A stretch of 64,000 bases of DNA from Artemisia argyi (GCA_030686995.1 CM060707.1:87282472-87346471), one strand, 5' to 3'; shown: positions 11,890 through 26,300, counted from the first letter of the stretch. A program made the numbers and translations. Notes: a model not told the origin generated them from the letters alone.

Positions 11890-12165
11890 GGTGCTCCAAA
11901 CAAGGGGGAGCATACACCAAGGGGGAGCATTGGCTATGTGTATTTCATCCCAATCTATATATTTTTGTTGCACAAAACTAACTCTCGATGCAGGATAAAA
12001 GTTTGCAATTTATGTGATCTATGGATTCGCTAGAGTAATGTTTTAGAGGTTGATATGATCAAGGATTCACTTACGATGATGCAAGCTCGCCTCTTTATTT
12101 CAAGCATTGAAGTGTAGTATAAGTCTTGTCCAGGAGTCCACCTTTTTGCTTTGACAAAAGGGGGA
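11890..12165 (+). other. Repeated polypurine tracts at the 3' end of the SIRE-like interior
   Basis: AACAAGGGGGAGCAT, CCAAGGGGGAGCATTGG and finally TTTGACAAAAGGGGGA recur towards the end of the interior. Multiple purine tracts of this wording are typical just before the 3' LTR of SIRE-lineage elements and prime plus-strand DNA synthesis. The last one is cut by the solo LTR at 12166; its apparent continuation GAGAAGAAG resumes at 43935. Confidence 0.7.
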
Positions 12166-13363
12166 TGTAGAAACTAGAAGGGGAGTTGAATAGTTTTACC
12201 GCTTCTTTTTATTTTTCTAAAGCGTTTCGCCGTTTTAGGTCCGGTTATTTTTCATTTACAAACTTGTTGACTTCTACTTGTTATGAGATATCAATATAGT
12301 TACTAGCATACATAAATAAACAAGTAAAGTAAAGAGTAAAGAAAGAACACAACCTAGAGACACGGCGATTTATAGTGGTTCGGCACGAAGCTCACTCTCC
12401 GTCCTACTCCATTCCCCGAGTACCACACTCGAGAGTTATCAATCACTATATCAACACACTCCTTCAGGCGGAGCAATCCGTACACATGCTTACACAAGGC
12501 TTAACGATACTAAGCATAATGTCGAGTTCTAATCATGGATAGAACCAATCTATTCCAAGGCCCACATGGCCACACGAACAAGCACTCTTGTCCAACTTGA
12601 ATCTTCACCCGATCCAAGCCTTCACTTATTTCACATACTTGGTTCTTCACCAACCCAAACCAAGCCTTCACACACACGACTCACTTGATTCTTCAACAAA
12701 ATCAAGCCTTCACACACTTGACACACTTGATCATCACCCGATCCAAGTCTTTACATAATAACTCAACAAGTCCTAACCTACACTTTAGGACATCACTTTC
12801 CTCACATCAAATACATGAATTAATCTAGTTACAAGACTTCTTGGATCTACATCACCATCCAAGCTCACACAAATGCAACACTTGGAACTACATCACCATC
12901 CAAGTTCACATAAATATCCCCATCCTCGACTCACACACAAGTCGGAAAACAATGACATAATATACATAACCTATCACGTAACACTTGTTACATATGTGTG
13001 TGGACACCTATATCATCTCGAATCTTCATAGTTGTCGAGAGTTCTTCTCTTGCACTTAACGGAAGAGGAAATCACTTATAAACATATACCGGCATGTTAT
13101 AGTGATCAAAGAATAAAAGGAACAAAGACCAGAAAGTTTTGTGTGTGTGAAAGTCTGTTTTCTGAGTGTAACAGTTCAGTATTTATAGATGACAGGAGGG
13201 AGAGGGATGGTCCCAAAAATGCCAGACGGTCCTTTATCACTAAGGGACCGTCGGCCTATTTAAGGGACCGCAGCAACAAAACTATCCCTTTTTGTCCTGA
13301 CGTGGTGAAAATTTATCTGGTTCAGGCTGAACTGATTTAGGGGGAAAACTAGCTGTTATAAAG
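12166..13363 (-). mobile_element. SIRE-family solo LTR, first part
   Basis: This is the 3' portion, in element sense, of a minus-strand solo LTR whose remainder is 43619-43931. It starts TGTAGAAACTAGAAGG, the exact inverse of the CTAGTTTCTACA end of the plus-strand LTR at 45491. It carries the inverse of its TATA box (13180-13187) and promoter motifs (13208-13275). The whole solo LTR is about 1.51 kb and is bounded by GGGGA (12161-12165) and AGGGA (43932-43936), a target duplication with one mismatch. It was later split at 13363 by the Tekay-like element. Confidence 0.8.
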
Positions 13364-15316
13364 TGTCACAACTCACCATTTCAGGTCATTTCCCAAACTT
13401 TGGAAAAACACTATTCATCAAAAACACTATTCATCGTTTTACTATTCATCATTTTTGGTGTCAGTTTGACATTCAAAGAAGCATTCAGAAATTTTACTAT
13501 TCACTGAACACTATTCATTGCCGGAAAAGATTTCATCATTTACGTGCATTATTCATTTCATCGTAAATTTAGTTTACGGGTATTTAAATTCGCGTAACCG
13601 TATTGGTTCAGGTGCGAATTCATGCATTATCAGTAAAGACATTTCATACGGACTAGAGACAGTCTGCATATCATCAGTAGGTCATTTACATGTTATACCA
13701 CCCTTAGGATTTTCGAATTTACATATTTGATACATTTAACGTTTTCCTTATAATTATTTATAAATAAACGTTAACACCTGGTTTATAAACACGACGAATA
13801 TATCTAAATATTCCCACAATGGTCCCGGCATATCTTTATAGCCAGTTTATCATCATAAAAGTTATTACATTCATTTACCTAGTATTTTGGAAATTTATTT
13901 TATTTATAACGTAAGTTTATAAATATTACGACGGTTTTCGTGAAAACTACACAATAATCACCCGAACACTCAATACTTGTACCCAACGTATTTTTAACAT
14001 TTTTATGACTTTATTAAGTCCCGACTAACTTGTTAAAATTTATTTCTAGCAAACCCGGTACCCGATTATAACTAATATTTACACTAAACTACAACTAATA
14101 TTACACTACATTTCCTAAGTGATCAAAACCGATTTTTCTTCCCTTTTTCCCATTGAAAACCGGCCACAACAAACACCCCTTTAACCTTATGCATTTAATT
14201 CCTGTTATTATACCATAAACCTCCAAAGTAAAACCAAAACCTAAAACCAAAATCATAATATAACTTTTCAAGAACCAAAAAGTTTTCATCCTCCCCCTTT
14301 CCATCTCAAAACCCATGACCATAACCATAATCCAAGATCAAGTGATCATTTTCCAAAAGTTAAAGCATAGAAGTTGTTCATTTTACCTTCCTAATCAAGA
14401 ATCTTACAACAAAAACACAAGTAACACAAGGTTTCTCATCATCTAATCACCTATTATTTCAAAGTGAGTTATCAAATTTATTTTCATGTTTTCATCTAAT
14501 TAACACTTGTATCTTATGGTTTTCATGCTTAATTTCATGCACAAGTTAGCTATACCACATTATTTTTATTAACTTTTTGAACATACAAACCCTAGATTTT
14601 GATTTAGGTGTTCCTTTGTTAAATTAACATGATTACTAGTGATTAGGAACCCATGGCACCCTAAGAAGGTGTATGGTAGGATTAGTATAGATTTGTGGTG
14701 TTTGCAAGAGATTTGGTTGAAGTAGAAACTAGTTTTGAACATGAAAAATGGATTTGTAACAAGTATTTATACATTCTGTCCCATTTTTGTAAATCTAGGA
14801 AAATCAGTAAACATAAAGTAAACTTGGGCAAAATTTTTAGAAAATACTTCCAAAAATGAATCCGTAGGCGAAAGAACGGATTAAAAAGAGTTTATAACGA
14901 AGTAGTTATGATTTTTGCAAGTTTATTGACGAAAAGTATATTTTCTGAAAATACATGCTGTTGGATGTTTTTCGTCGGACAAAAAGAGGCTTTAGACGTA
15001 ACCCGGAGGAGCCAAACTTTCCAAAATATATTACTACATACTAAGACGTAACTGTGGATATAAAGAACAAGTAAAACGGACTTATAACGACAAAGATATT
15101 CACGTTTCAATATCGGCAAAACTCATATTGTTTTGACAGCTTTTAGACCAAAAATAATATTAACACTACGTAGTAACTCTAGATTTCTAGAAATAATACC
15201 AAGTACCCAAATTCAAAACTAATGAAGTATTAGTGATTACAAGTATATTTTTATCACTACAAGGCGTTATATCAAGGATTTCAAACCGAGGATCTCAACA
15301 CTAACATTGATACATG

Positions 15317-15384
<68 letters not shown>

Positions 15385-16390
15385 TTCAACTAGTTTTATT
15401 TTTCTAGTTGCTTTATTTTTCTAAGTCTTGGAAAATGTATATTTTTGATAACAACAAGTATTTTTCCAAAGAGTAGAGTGGTATAGGAAACATGTGCATG
15501 GACATTCATAACATCATTTCATGATCTAAAGTAGATCGTTCATCATTCATATTAGGTTGCGGCTAGTGTGCGCGCCTTGTTTTTCAGCTCATTACATGTT
15601 CATGGTACCATCATATCAGGGGAGTTTTCATAGCCCCGTTTTCAATTCAACATTTTGATTTCAAATCCCACGGGGGAATACATGGCATCAACCATTTTAG
15701 TACGAGCCCAAGTACCAAAACATTTGTACATTGCTTAAGTTGCCTCACCAACCTGTTAAAGTCCCCTATTATTATCATGGACCATTAATTTTCCGGTAAG
15801 CGAGAGTGAGTGGATAGATCTATCGAGGGTGACGCCTCCATCCGTGGTAGTTATTACCAACAGTAAGCGGATGCATTTCATTTTGACATTTTGGGAGTGT
15901 TCTGGTAAAACATTCGGGAGGGGCATATAATTTCATCAGTCATAGCTTCGGGGTCATGAGCTTAAGGTCTATTGTACTATTTTACTGGATTTTTATCTTG
16001 CACTTATACTTGTGGTGGCCGTACATCATTGCATTTTATAAACCTATGGAATTCACCAACATTCGTGTTGATGTTTTAGCAATGTATTTCAGGTTATTAA
16101 GGTAGCTCATGTGACATGCATTTGGACCTTCATGGAGTCGCGGAGTCGACGCGTCTCACCATTATTTCATGCACTTATGTAAACGTTTGATCTAGTATGA
16201 TTTGTTTTTCATAAACATGCAACACCTTTTGGGGACCTCATTTTGTAAACTCTGGATTATTTCAATGATCAAACGAAGTATTTTCCAAACGACACTTTAG
16301 GTCATTCAATGTAACTGTAACTGTGATGCTATGACAGACACCCCCAGGTATTCCATTCTGCTGCAAGTCAGTTAAATTGGGGGTGTGACT
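13364..16390 (+). repeat. 5' LTR of the decayed Tekay-like element
   Basis: Starts TGTCACAACTCACC and ends GGGGGTGTGACT, where the last base should be A. It is the direct copy of 40558-43613. Near its start are five ACTATTCA motifs (13408-13535), at 15319-15380 a long AT run, and at 15618-15637 the conserved LTR block that here reads AGGGGAGT instead of AGGTGAGT. Confidence 0.9.
15319..15380. repeat. AT dinucleotide microsatellite in LTR
   Basis: An uninterrupted AT run of about 62 bases. The other LTR of the same element has about 91 bases at the same place (42512-42602), which explains most of the length difference between the two LTRs. Confidence 0.9.
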
Positions 16391-16392
16391 GA

Positions 16393-16405
16393 TTGGCATC
16401 AGAGC
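16393..16405 (+). other. Primer-binding site, tRNA-Met type
   Basis: TTGGCATCAGAGC follows the LTR end by two bases and matches the usual Tekay TGGTATCAGAGC site apart from one change. It sets the element on the plus strand. Confidence 0.8.
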
Positions 16406-16547
16406 TAAGGTTATAGCGAACTAGGATGTATCTTGGACCCTAGACTATAACCGCATCATCATAGCATCTCATCATTTCATCATAAGTGCATAATCATGAT
16501 ACATGTTGTTTCATGCATACCCTGTGCGAGTTATTTATACTCATATT

Positions 16548-16650
<103 letters not shown>

Positions 16651-16676
16651 TTTTATTGACCTGGTTCACAAGTGAC

Positions 16677-17127
16677 ATGTCTTCAGATACTCACCCTGAC
16701 ATCCTTTTATCGGACTCCGACATTGAAGATGCCTTGTCATCTTCCACTACCATTATACCACCAGTTGCACTTACACCACCATTAGCACTATTGAATTGCC
16801 ATAGGAACAGGGTTTTCCTATCATTTAGCCCATACATAGAATGCCTTTTGGTAGAGTATTCAGACTTAATCTTAATGGACTTATTCGGATGCTTATTGCA
16901 AGGAATATGGTATGTTTCTTTCCATCACTAGTAGAGCACTCACTACTCAGGTACTACCACCACCATCAGTTACTTATTACACTATTGGTCATCCCACAAT
17001 GCGTACTTTAGTTTTACCTCTTAGATGTCGCGAGGTAGCGCGAAAGAGGGTAGTATTCCATTCACTAGTACCACCATTGTCATTTTCCTTTTCCATTCCC
17101 ACTTGCCATGAACTAGATAACACATAG
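16677..17127 (+). pseudogene. Remnant of the pre-gag ORF
   Basis: From ATG at 16677 the frame reads a Ser/Asp-rich start with SDSDIEDALSSST, closely like the TDSDSEDSMSSTA start of the intact 369-aa ORF at 31378-32487. Further on, a REVARKRV-type basic segment in another frame matches a similar segment of that ORF. Frames change and stop before a full protein can form. Position, between primer site and gag, is the same in both elements. Confidence 0.6.
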
Positions 17128-17587
17128 TAGATAATACAAATACCACGGACTCAACAGAAACATCTGCAGATTCTTCAGGAATGGTTCAGAACCTACATTA
17201 TCTAAGATTTGATAGATGCATAACTTCAGACACCACTTCAGGACTATCTCGTCCTAATGATGCCACAAACCTAATTTCACACAGAGGGACACCAGGAAGT
17301 CTCTAGACCAGACTTATATCCTCACTAGCTTTTACTATTATCCTAGCCACAGAAGGTGTGGGACATAGTCTAAAGAACTTGTTGTCTTTTGATTCTTGTA
17401 CAAACAAATATATCAAGTGTGACTCTACTATGTAAGAAATGGTTGTGCTATTTGTGATATCGGTTCACGTAGACCGAAATTTTCATGTATTATATTCATG
17501 TATTGTGAATATGATGACTTTTATTAACTATATCCTCATGGTCTCTTATGATTTGATGAAGAGAGATTTAAGCAAACCACTCCAAGC

Positions 17588-18541
17588 ATAACGCAAGCTA
17601 TTGTTGGACAAGTCATTGCCAAGAACATAGCCACCGCCCTCACTAAGGAACTTAGTCACGTGGAATTTATGGGGTGCAATCCTCCCTCCTTTAGCGGAAC
17701 TAGAGACACAAAGGAATTTCTCAAATGGTTCGAAGAAATAGAAACAATATTTCGATGTGGCGACTGTCATAAGGAAGACAAGGTTAAGTTCGCCACATGC
17801 ACTTTTCAGGATCATGCCCAGGAATGGTGGACGAAACATATTAAGATGGTGGGAGTTGATGCTGCCTACTCACACTCTTGGGAGAAACTAAGAAGGATGA
17901 TGGGTATAACATTTTGTGTAGGAAATGAATTACGAGCAAAGGAACAGGAAACACTAAACTTTACCATGGTAGGAAATGATGTTGACGAGTACACTACTCA
18001 TTTTTATGAATTAACACGACTAGGTTCTGAAATGGATGAACCGGAAAGAAAGAAACTTGAAAGGTACCTTGGGGGACTCTCCCATGAAATTCGTATGTTG
18101 GTCATCGCATGGGAACCCGATACCATGTCTGAAGCTATCAAAATGGCGATCGAAGCAAAGGAACTCATAGTTCACGCCGAGACATCAGGAAACAATAGTG
18201 ACAATAAAAGGAAGTGGAACAACAATCTAGGTTGCAATGCTGCTCAACAATCACCCAAAGGACAAGAAATGAATAGAGCCTTTGTTGCAGAACTGCACAC
18301 AAAGAGAAGTTATACTGGAAAGTTACCTTACTGCAACCTGTCTAATTAACATCACCGAGATCATTGCAGTGAACCGTGTGGAGTGTGCAAGAAGCAGAGT
18401 CATCAGACTAATGATTGTAGGAAACTCACAAATCATAAGATCCCAGGGAGTTGCTTCAAATGTGGAAACTTAGGGCATTTCAAGAATGACTGCCTAGAGC
18501 TAAGGAACAAGGAAAAATCAGGAACTTGGAATCAAGACTAA
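17588..18541 (+). pseudogene. Gag pseudogene of the decayed Tekay-like element
   Basis: One frame runs from about 17588 (TQAIVGQVIAKNIATAL, like the [17 protein letters not shown] start of the intact Gag) to 18541. The core domain includes FSGTRDTKEFLKWFE, VKFATCTF, EWW and DVDEYTTHFYEL. The expected start methionine is ATA, a stop interrupts at 18347-18349, and two zinc knuckles (CGVCKKQSHQTNDC and CFKCGNLGHFKNDC) follow in the same frame beyond that stop. Only the part from Met 17660 to 18349 remains open (229 codons). Confidence 0.85.
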
Positions 18542-21315
18542 ATCGCTTGAGGAATAGCGTGAGTTGTTGAAAAAGAACCGTCAGGATATTAGCAACATCA
18601 AGGATAACAACAATGCTTCAGCAGGAGGAGCCTTGTTTCAATATATAAACCGTAGTTCGAGCCCATTAGGGTTGTATCTTTCCTTTTGTACTTACCGTTG
18701 GTACGATGACATAACCTAGTTGTATTAAGCACTTTTCTATCCAATGTAGTATCTATCCTTTGTTACCTCTGTGATAATCATAACCATCGTTTACTCCATT
18801 TTCTATCCCAATTGCTTACACTTCAATCGTTTCGCAACATTTTATCATTGTCTTATTAGGGATTAGGTTGATTTCGTATTTGACGAATTAGTAGACTATT
18901 ACCATTCGACAAGATTCACCCACGTATCCAATACACCATTCAAGCTATTTTACTATCATATGGGGAAACTGTTTTACAGAAAAATTTCTGAAGTAAGCTA
19001 TTTTATTACCATCCTATAAATTGATTTTTCTGTCATTACACCAAGTAATTATTGTTATTACGCGAGGCAATTTTCATGTTATTTGAAAAAAAAACATCAG
19101 GATACCATTTTTAATAACAATGCGTTGAACACCATCTAAAACTTTTGAGAAAAGTTATGATATTTTGACAAAATCTAACATTGCATCATTAGTCCTCAAT
19201 TGTACATAGCCTGATCACCTATGTAAAATTCAGGAAGGATTATGCCATGAAGGAAATAATTACCTTTTCAAAGGATTGTTAATAACAATCTTCATTTAAA
19301 AGTTTTGTAAACAAAGGAACTCTTCCATAAACATCCCTTTTTGCCGAACTATCGCTGGATACTTACCCTACCTGTCACTCACTTAGCCATTAAGTTGGAT
19401 TTTCCCATTGACTTCCCTAAGAGAGACTTTCCATACCAATTACATGCAGGATTCCTCTATATAATAAAAGCAACGAAAGGATTACAGAACTACTAACCAG
19501 GACTAGAAGTATATAGTGAGAGAATTCATAACTCAACAACAAATTCTAAGATACTGCGAGACCATCCGAATCACCATCTCTAACTTAGTTGTCAAATTCT
19601 ATCATTTAAAAGTACTAGCTAGACTGAGCTACAGGATTGAACTCAATATAAATGTCCGCAGGACAACACAATAGAAATAAACCAAGCTTCTAATTGAGAC
19701 TGTAGGGCATTTCATTTAAACATGGCCTCATCCATACATAAACTTTCCTGCAGTAATTTTTCACAAAGGACAATTGTTTGAATCAAGAATATCGATGTAG
19801 ATTCCCCTAAGGCATTATGTCACTAGAAATTTCCGATAACCTCACCTTCATACCAAGCAAGGGATCAAACCGGAACATATCTCCTCATCTACATGGGAAA
19901 ACAGAATAGACATTCATCAACACAACATCAAGTGATATGTTCGCCTTGCCAATTACAATGATAAACTATTTCAGGACTTAAGTTAGTCTAAATACCTATG
20001 CTTGTAGTTATGTCTGATAACCACCAATAGGCATTATCCAACCTCAGGAACTAAATGTTAGACACCTATGCATTTAAGCGAACATTTCCTATTCTACCAT
20101 TTTATCCTTGTTAGTGTTTTCACTTTTAAATAAAGTTGATGCGTTTACATAAATCACATACCTTGTGGAAAAATGATTTCTGAAATTCCTATTTTGAACA
20201 AGTACGATCCTTTTTGGTTAATCTTTAGCAACACTGATTGAGGCAAAAGCAGTCAACTAAATTCAACCACGGATGTGGCTAAACAAGTCAAACTCCTAAG
20301 GCTCAATGCTCCGCGGAATATAGTGTTTCCCCGGGTCGTTATGTCCCGACGAGGTGTGAATGGTTATCAAACGGTTATGTGATCGGGTGAATTTGGATGA
20401 AAAGGGGTTTGAGTTTGATTAAACTACGGAATCTACAATGAAATAGCTTAAATAAGCTATGTGAATAAGACAGGGAAGTGGGAAAAACCAGAAACGTTTA
20501 AAACTTAAAACGCGTACGTTTACGTTTAAATAAAACGTAGACGTACGAAATAAAAAGTAAAAACTGAAATCTGAAAACACCCAGGGGGTGAAAATGACTT
20601 TTTTACAAACTAAAAGGTGAAAGAAAATTTTTAGAAAATTAAAATAAATTTTTACACTAATTAATTAATTATTATTAATTAAATACTAATTAATACTTAT
20701 TATTAATATTTAAAATACTTAAATAGAATATAATATTAATTAAATACTAAAAAGGTGAAAATAAAATTTCTAAAATTATAAAATAACTAAAAATAAGTTT
20801 TAAAAATAAAAATAAGTATTTTTGTCTTTTTGTGGATTTTCTATTAATTAATTACTAATTAATTATTAATTACCTAATTAAACTATTTTAAATTAAGAAA
20901 AATAGGAAATGAAAAATAAAATTTAAATAAAATTAAATAGAAACTATCACTTAAAATTACTTTGTTTTTTCTGGATTTTTTTTAGAAAACTATTTTATAA
21001 CTAAAAACATTAACTTTTTATAAAAACAACTTTAATGGAACTTAAAATTAAGCTAATTACAAGCTTATTAGAGTGACAGTTGACTTTGGCCAACTGTCAA
21101 GAGAAAATAATGATGTAGGCAGTTAGGGGGGCCCACAATGGTAAAAGCTGATGCAAATAAGCTGAGTGAACTAAAATAAGCTAGAAAAAGCCAAAAAGTA
21201 GCACTGAATAAGCTAAGGGAGTGATTAAGCTAATCCAAAAACCAAGTGGAACTCAGAATCTGGGACAACTTTGAGTGACCAAGCAGCCCTATCAAATGGG
21301 GTTCAAATCCCAAGA
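18542..21315. other. Decayed interior of the Tekay-like element and an unidentified insert
   Basis: After gag I see no protease, reverse transcriptase or RNase H motif. From about 20300 the sequence changes character: it becomes very AT-rich, includes TACGTTTAAAT-type repeats and several AATAAGCT words (20438-21235) that also mark the LTRs of the 51554-62553 element. That second part continues at 36683 beyond the nested insertions and may be a foreign insert of uncertain boundaries. No coding gene is supported. Confidence 0.45.
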
Positions 21316-21845
21316 TGTAACACCCCCAAAATACCGCAGCGGAAGACTGTGTCATTGGGGTGCTACTTCATAATACAAAGTACAAGTTATAGAAAACGAA
21401 CTCTAAATGAGACGTTTTGAAAAGTTACCATTCGATTAATGAATTCAAAGTTACAAACATGAGATTCCCAAAGTATGATACATAAATGTATACAAAATGT
21501 TTTGAATGGTAAATGATAAAAGCATAAGTCTTCAGAATATGCAGCTTGATTCTAAGTTCCACGCACTAGCTATCGCCTTACTAACCTGAGATAAACATGC
21601 TAAAGTGTCAACACAATGGTTGGTGAGTTCATAGAGTTTGTCTTAAAACAGTTGAAAAACCTTAAAAGAATGTTCACACAGCAAAGGCATCGTGAATCCA
21701 CTCAGTTGCAAGTCCCGCCATAAGAGACTTGTAACCTGTGTGTTCACAACCCACTGCTACATATATAGTATGAATAAGACATGTATAAGTTCATCAAAAC
21801 AATTAAGCAATTAGTAGTGAGTCTCTACTTCATCTTCGAAGACCT

Positions 21846-21986
21846 CACTTGGGAGCCAATTCCCAAAGACAACTGGGAGCCACTTCCCAAAGAAAACTGG
21901 GAGCCACTTCCCGAAGATAAAAGTTTACTGGGAGCCACTTCCCAAAGATAAAAGATTACTGGGAGCCACTTCCCAAAGATAAAAGA
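21846..21986. repeat. Minisatellite with hairpin-forming units
   Basis: Five units of CTGGGAGCCACTTCCCAAAG with variable tails (AAAACT, ATAAAAG) follow one another. Each contains GGGA...TCCC arms and could fold. It belongs to the solo LTR. Just after it (about 22005-22060) there are four AATCAAGTATAA-like repeats. Confidence 0.85.
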
Positions 21987-22139
21987 CAGTCATGTATGTA
22001 TGAAATCAAGTATAATGCAATCAAGTATAAGACAATCAAGTAAAAAACAATCAAGTATAAATGTTTTGAGTATTTGTACAAGTAAACAAGTAGTTGTGCA
22101 TGTATCCCCCCCAAGAGTTAAAACAAGTATGAAAAAGTA

Positions 22140-22157
22140 GGGGCTATGACTCACCTT
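22140..22157 (-). promoter_or_regulatory. Conserved splice-donor-like block of the solo LTR
   Basis: The minus strand reads AAGGTGAGTCATAGCCCC, containing AG/GTGAGT. Equivalent blocks exist in all Tekay-like LTRs here. Confidence 0.5.
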
Positions 22158-23335
22158 AAGCTTATGTAATGAGAAATGAAAGTGGTAGTCGAATCGCGAA
22201 AGTCTCTAAGAGCAGCCTATAATAGAACGTTGCGACTTAGGTTTTGAGTAACGTCTAAGAATACGAAGAATTGCCCATATATGTCTTGCATAATGTTCAT
22301 GATGTAGTACTTAGTATATAGTGTAAGTCTTTGAATATAAATGGTCTATGAAACATGTATAGGTTGTACATCTCTTACTACCGTTCGGGCCGACATAATT
22401 CAGAAGTCATCGAGTAAACGTTCGAGGAGCCAGGACACTTTAATTCGTAAATCCACAACTCGTCTCGACGGCTTACTTAATGAACTCCTCACATGAGGCT
22501 CCCTACTATTGTAGTATTTGATAACATATATATAAGTTTTGATCTTTAAAAGTTATATGGTCTTTAGCCGTGGCTTTGCCGTGACCTTGGTCATTGTTAC
22601 CATGGTCTTGAGACTCAACCTTGGCTTTAGCCATGGTTGTGGTCTTGGCTTTAGGTCATTAGACCTCTTGGTCTCATCTAATTATAATGATTATATAGTA
22701 ACTTTGGTCTAAAAATTGGCTGTTAAGAATTTGAAGAAAATTATCACTCAGAAAGCATTTTCAGGGCTCGAGCTTCTTTACTCCTGAACGAAAACGTCGT
22801 TCTGGACAACTTTCGTGTTTTAACTTTTTGATGAATCGGACCAGAAGGGTGACTTTCAAAATGGCAGAATGCAAAAACAGTAGGTATAGGCAGTTTTGCC
22901 GTTTTGGTTTTGCTAACTTCAAATGGTCATAACTTTTGACTCGGGTACTCGTTTTAGGTGATTCAAATTGCTATGTTTTCCTTTTGAAGTCCTTTATAAC
23001 AGTAAGTAAGTTTCAAATATCATAGTTGTACTATTTTGGTCGTGGTTCTCCATAAAAGTCACTAGTTTACTTGTTTAAATATCATAAGTTAACATATATA
23101 TACCCTAACTTGTTTTACTAGTTTTTATACATCATGAACATAATACAAAGACCATATATAGCATGAAAGAAACATAATAAGCATGAAAATGATATTGAGC
23201 AAGAAAGTGTAATAGGGTTTGCTTACAACTTTTGGCTTTCTAAAGAAAGGAAGTCAAGTATAGAACTAGGACACTAAACCTAAGCTTGCAAACCCTTCAC
23301 CATAACTCTTGAAACCCTTGCTAGCCTTGATCTAA

Positions 23336-26300
23336 TGTCACACCCCCAATTTACCTGACTTGCAGCGGAATGGAATGCCTGAGGGTGTAACTGTCATAGC
23401 ACCACAACAAGGAAATATTGAACGACCTAAAGTGTCGTTTGGAAAATACATATCGTTTGATTTATTGAAAAGCATCAAGTGCTACAAAACATAGGTCCCC
23501 AAAGTGTTGAAACGTCTACAGAAAACAAGTTCTGAAAATGTCAAACGATAATTTACACAAGTGCATGAAAATCCAAAATGTAGTGCATCATCCCTGGCAC
23601 ACCCTAATGACTCCATGCATGTAATATGATGATGATGCCTTAGTTACCTGAAAATACATTGCGAAAACGGTCAACACGAATGTTGGTGAATAATCATAGG
23701 TTTATGAAATAACATGTTTGTACGGCCACCACAAGTATAAGTGCATGACAAAAGTCACGTAAAAATAGTACAATAGCCTTAAGCTCATGACACCGAAGCT
23801 ATGACTGATGAAATTCTATGCCCCTCCCGAATGTTCTGCCAAAACACTCAAATGTAAAAGACATGACATGCATCCGCTTACTGTTGGTATCCACTACCAC
23901 GGATGGAGGCGTCACCCTCGATAGATCTATCCACTCACTCTCGCTTAGCGGTAAATTAACGGTTCATGATGTTACAGGGGACTTATCACATGGCAGAGAA
24001 GCTACTTAAGCTATGTACATAGGTTTTGATACTTGGGCTCGTACTAAAATGGTGCAATGTATTCTCCCCCGTGGGATTTGAAAACAATAAAAATGTATAC
24101 GGGGCTATGAATACTCACCTCAACTGATGATACTGAAATGAAATGAAGTGAACAACAATGATCGGTTAACTGCTGCAACCTATAATGAATGATGCATGAT
24201 CTCGTTAAGATCACCAAATGATGTTTATGAATGTCCATGCTCATGTTTCTATACCACTCTACTCTTTAGGAAAACACTTGTATTGTCAAAAATATATAAT
24301 CCAAAACTTTGGAAAATATTGCTATTAGAAAATATAAATGGCTTGTTATAACATATATACTTATATATATATAACGTAAGTTCTCATGTAAGCGTTGAAA
24401 TACTCGGGTTGTAAACCTTGAAATGATGAAAACATACTCATAATAACTAATACTACGTTAGTTTAAAAGCTCGGTACTTGATATTATGTTTAGCTTGAAA
24501 ATGCACTTCGTAGTTTTTGCGCCAAAATATATAAAAGCTGTCAATTAATAAAGGGTTTTAGCCGATATTCAAACGAGTATATCTTTGTCGTTACTTGTCC
24601 GTTTTACTTGTTCTTTATATCCACGGTTTCGTCTTAGTATGTAGTAATATATTTTGGAAAGCTCGGCTCCTCCGGGTTACGTTTAAAGCCTCTTTTTGTA
24701 CCATGAAAAACGTCCAACAGCAACTAAATTTCCAGAAAATACTTTTCGTCAACAATCTTGCAAAAATCATAACTCCTTCGTTATAGACTCTTTTTAATCC
24801 GTTCTTTCGCCTACGGATTCGTTTTTGAAAGTATTTTCTAAAAATTTTGCCAAAGTTTCCTTGGTGTTTACTGATTTTCCAGATTTTTACAAAATGGGAC
24901 AGCATGTCTAAAATAAGTTCCAAATCATGTTTCCAAGGTTAAAAACCAATTTCTACCATCACCAATCCTCTTGTAATCACCACATGACTAATCTAATCTT
25001 ACCATACACCTTCTTAGGGTGCCATGGACTCCTAACCAAGTTATTAGAGCTAGGGAATTCATAACAAGAAAGTTAGGGTTTGTATGTTACTTTTTAGCCA
25101 AAATAAAGTGTAGTATAGCTACTTGTACATGGTTTTTAGCATGATTCTTATGTAATACATGTAAAAATAGGATGATTCATGAAAAAATAAAGATGAAAAC
25201 TTACTTGATAAAATGAGGTGATTATTGGATGATTAAACTTGTTGTTCTTGTGTTTTTGTTGCTTGTATCTTGATTAGAATCATAAAAGGAGTAAGATTGT
25301 AGCTTTAAGTTATGAAAAATAATTAGTTGATCATGGAGATCCTTGGTACCTTGTTGATGCCGTGGGTATGGAGGAGAGCAAGAGAGAAATGATCTTGAAA
25401 ATTTGATCCAAAAGTAGTTTATGATTTTAGGTAATTAGTAAAGTTAAGGTTTTTATGTTTATTAGTATTATACTTAGGAAAATTAATGCCAAGGGTTAAA
25501 AGAAAGGGCACATGGCCGGTTTTTCATGGGGTGAAGGGGGGGGGGGGGGGGGTTAGGGTACTTGGTAGTTAATTAGAAACCTTGTAAGAAATTTGCACTA
25601 GTTAGCGTTTTTAGTTACGATCGGGTATCGGTTTTATTAGAAATAAATGTTCACGAAGTATACCGGGATGAAATTAGTTATAATAATGTTAAAAACATAT
25701 TAAAAATATGTTGGGTACATTTACTGAGTGATCGGGTGATTAATGTTTAGTTTTAACGAAAACCGACGCTATATTCATACGCGTACGTTAAAATAAAATA
25801 AATTTCCAAAATACTGGGTAACTGAATGTTATAACTTTTATGATGTTAAAATGGATATAAAAATATGTCGGGACCATTGTGGGAATATTTAGATATATTC
25901 GCCGTGTATAAACCGAGTGTTAACGTTTACTATAAATACTTATACGTAAAAACGTTAAATGTACTGAATATGGAAATTTGAAAATCCTAAGAGTGGTATA
26001 ACATGAAAATGCTGTTATGATGATATGCAGACTATCCCCAGTCCGTATGCAGTGTACTCAACACTAATGAAATGAATTCGCACCTAAACCAATCCGGTTA
26101 CGCGAATTTGAATACCCGTAAACTAAATTTACGATGAAATGATTAATGCAAGCGAATGGTGAAAACTTTTCCGGAAATGAATAGTGTTCGGTGAATAGTA
26201 ATTTTCCAAAAAGTTTCTCAGAACATCAAACTGACCTCGAAAATGATGAATAGTAAAACGATGAATAGTGTTTTGATGAATAGTGATTTATGAATAGTAA

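Noticed and set aside
16393..16405. Possible tRNA-Met gene fragments at CAGAGC sites
   Set aside because: Only the 12-14 bases complementary to the tRNA 3' end are present, each right at an LTR edge; these are primer-binding sites.
21846..21986. CRISPR-like array
   Set aside because: Units are contiguous with no unique spacers, and this is plant LTR sequence.
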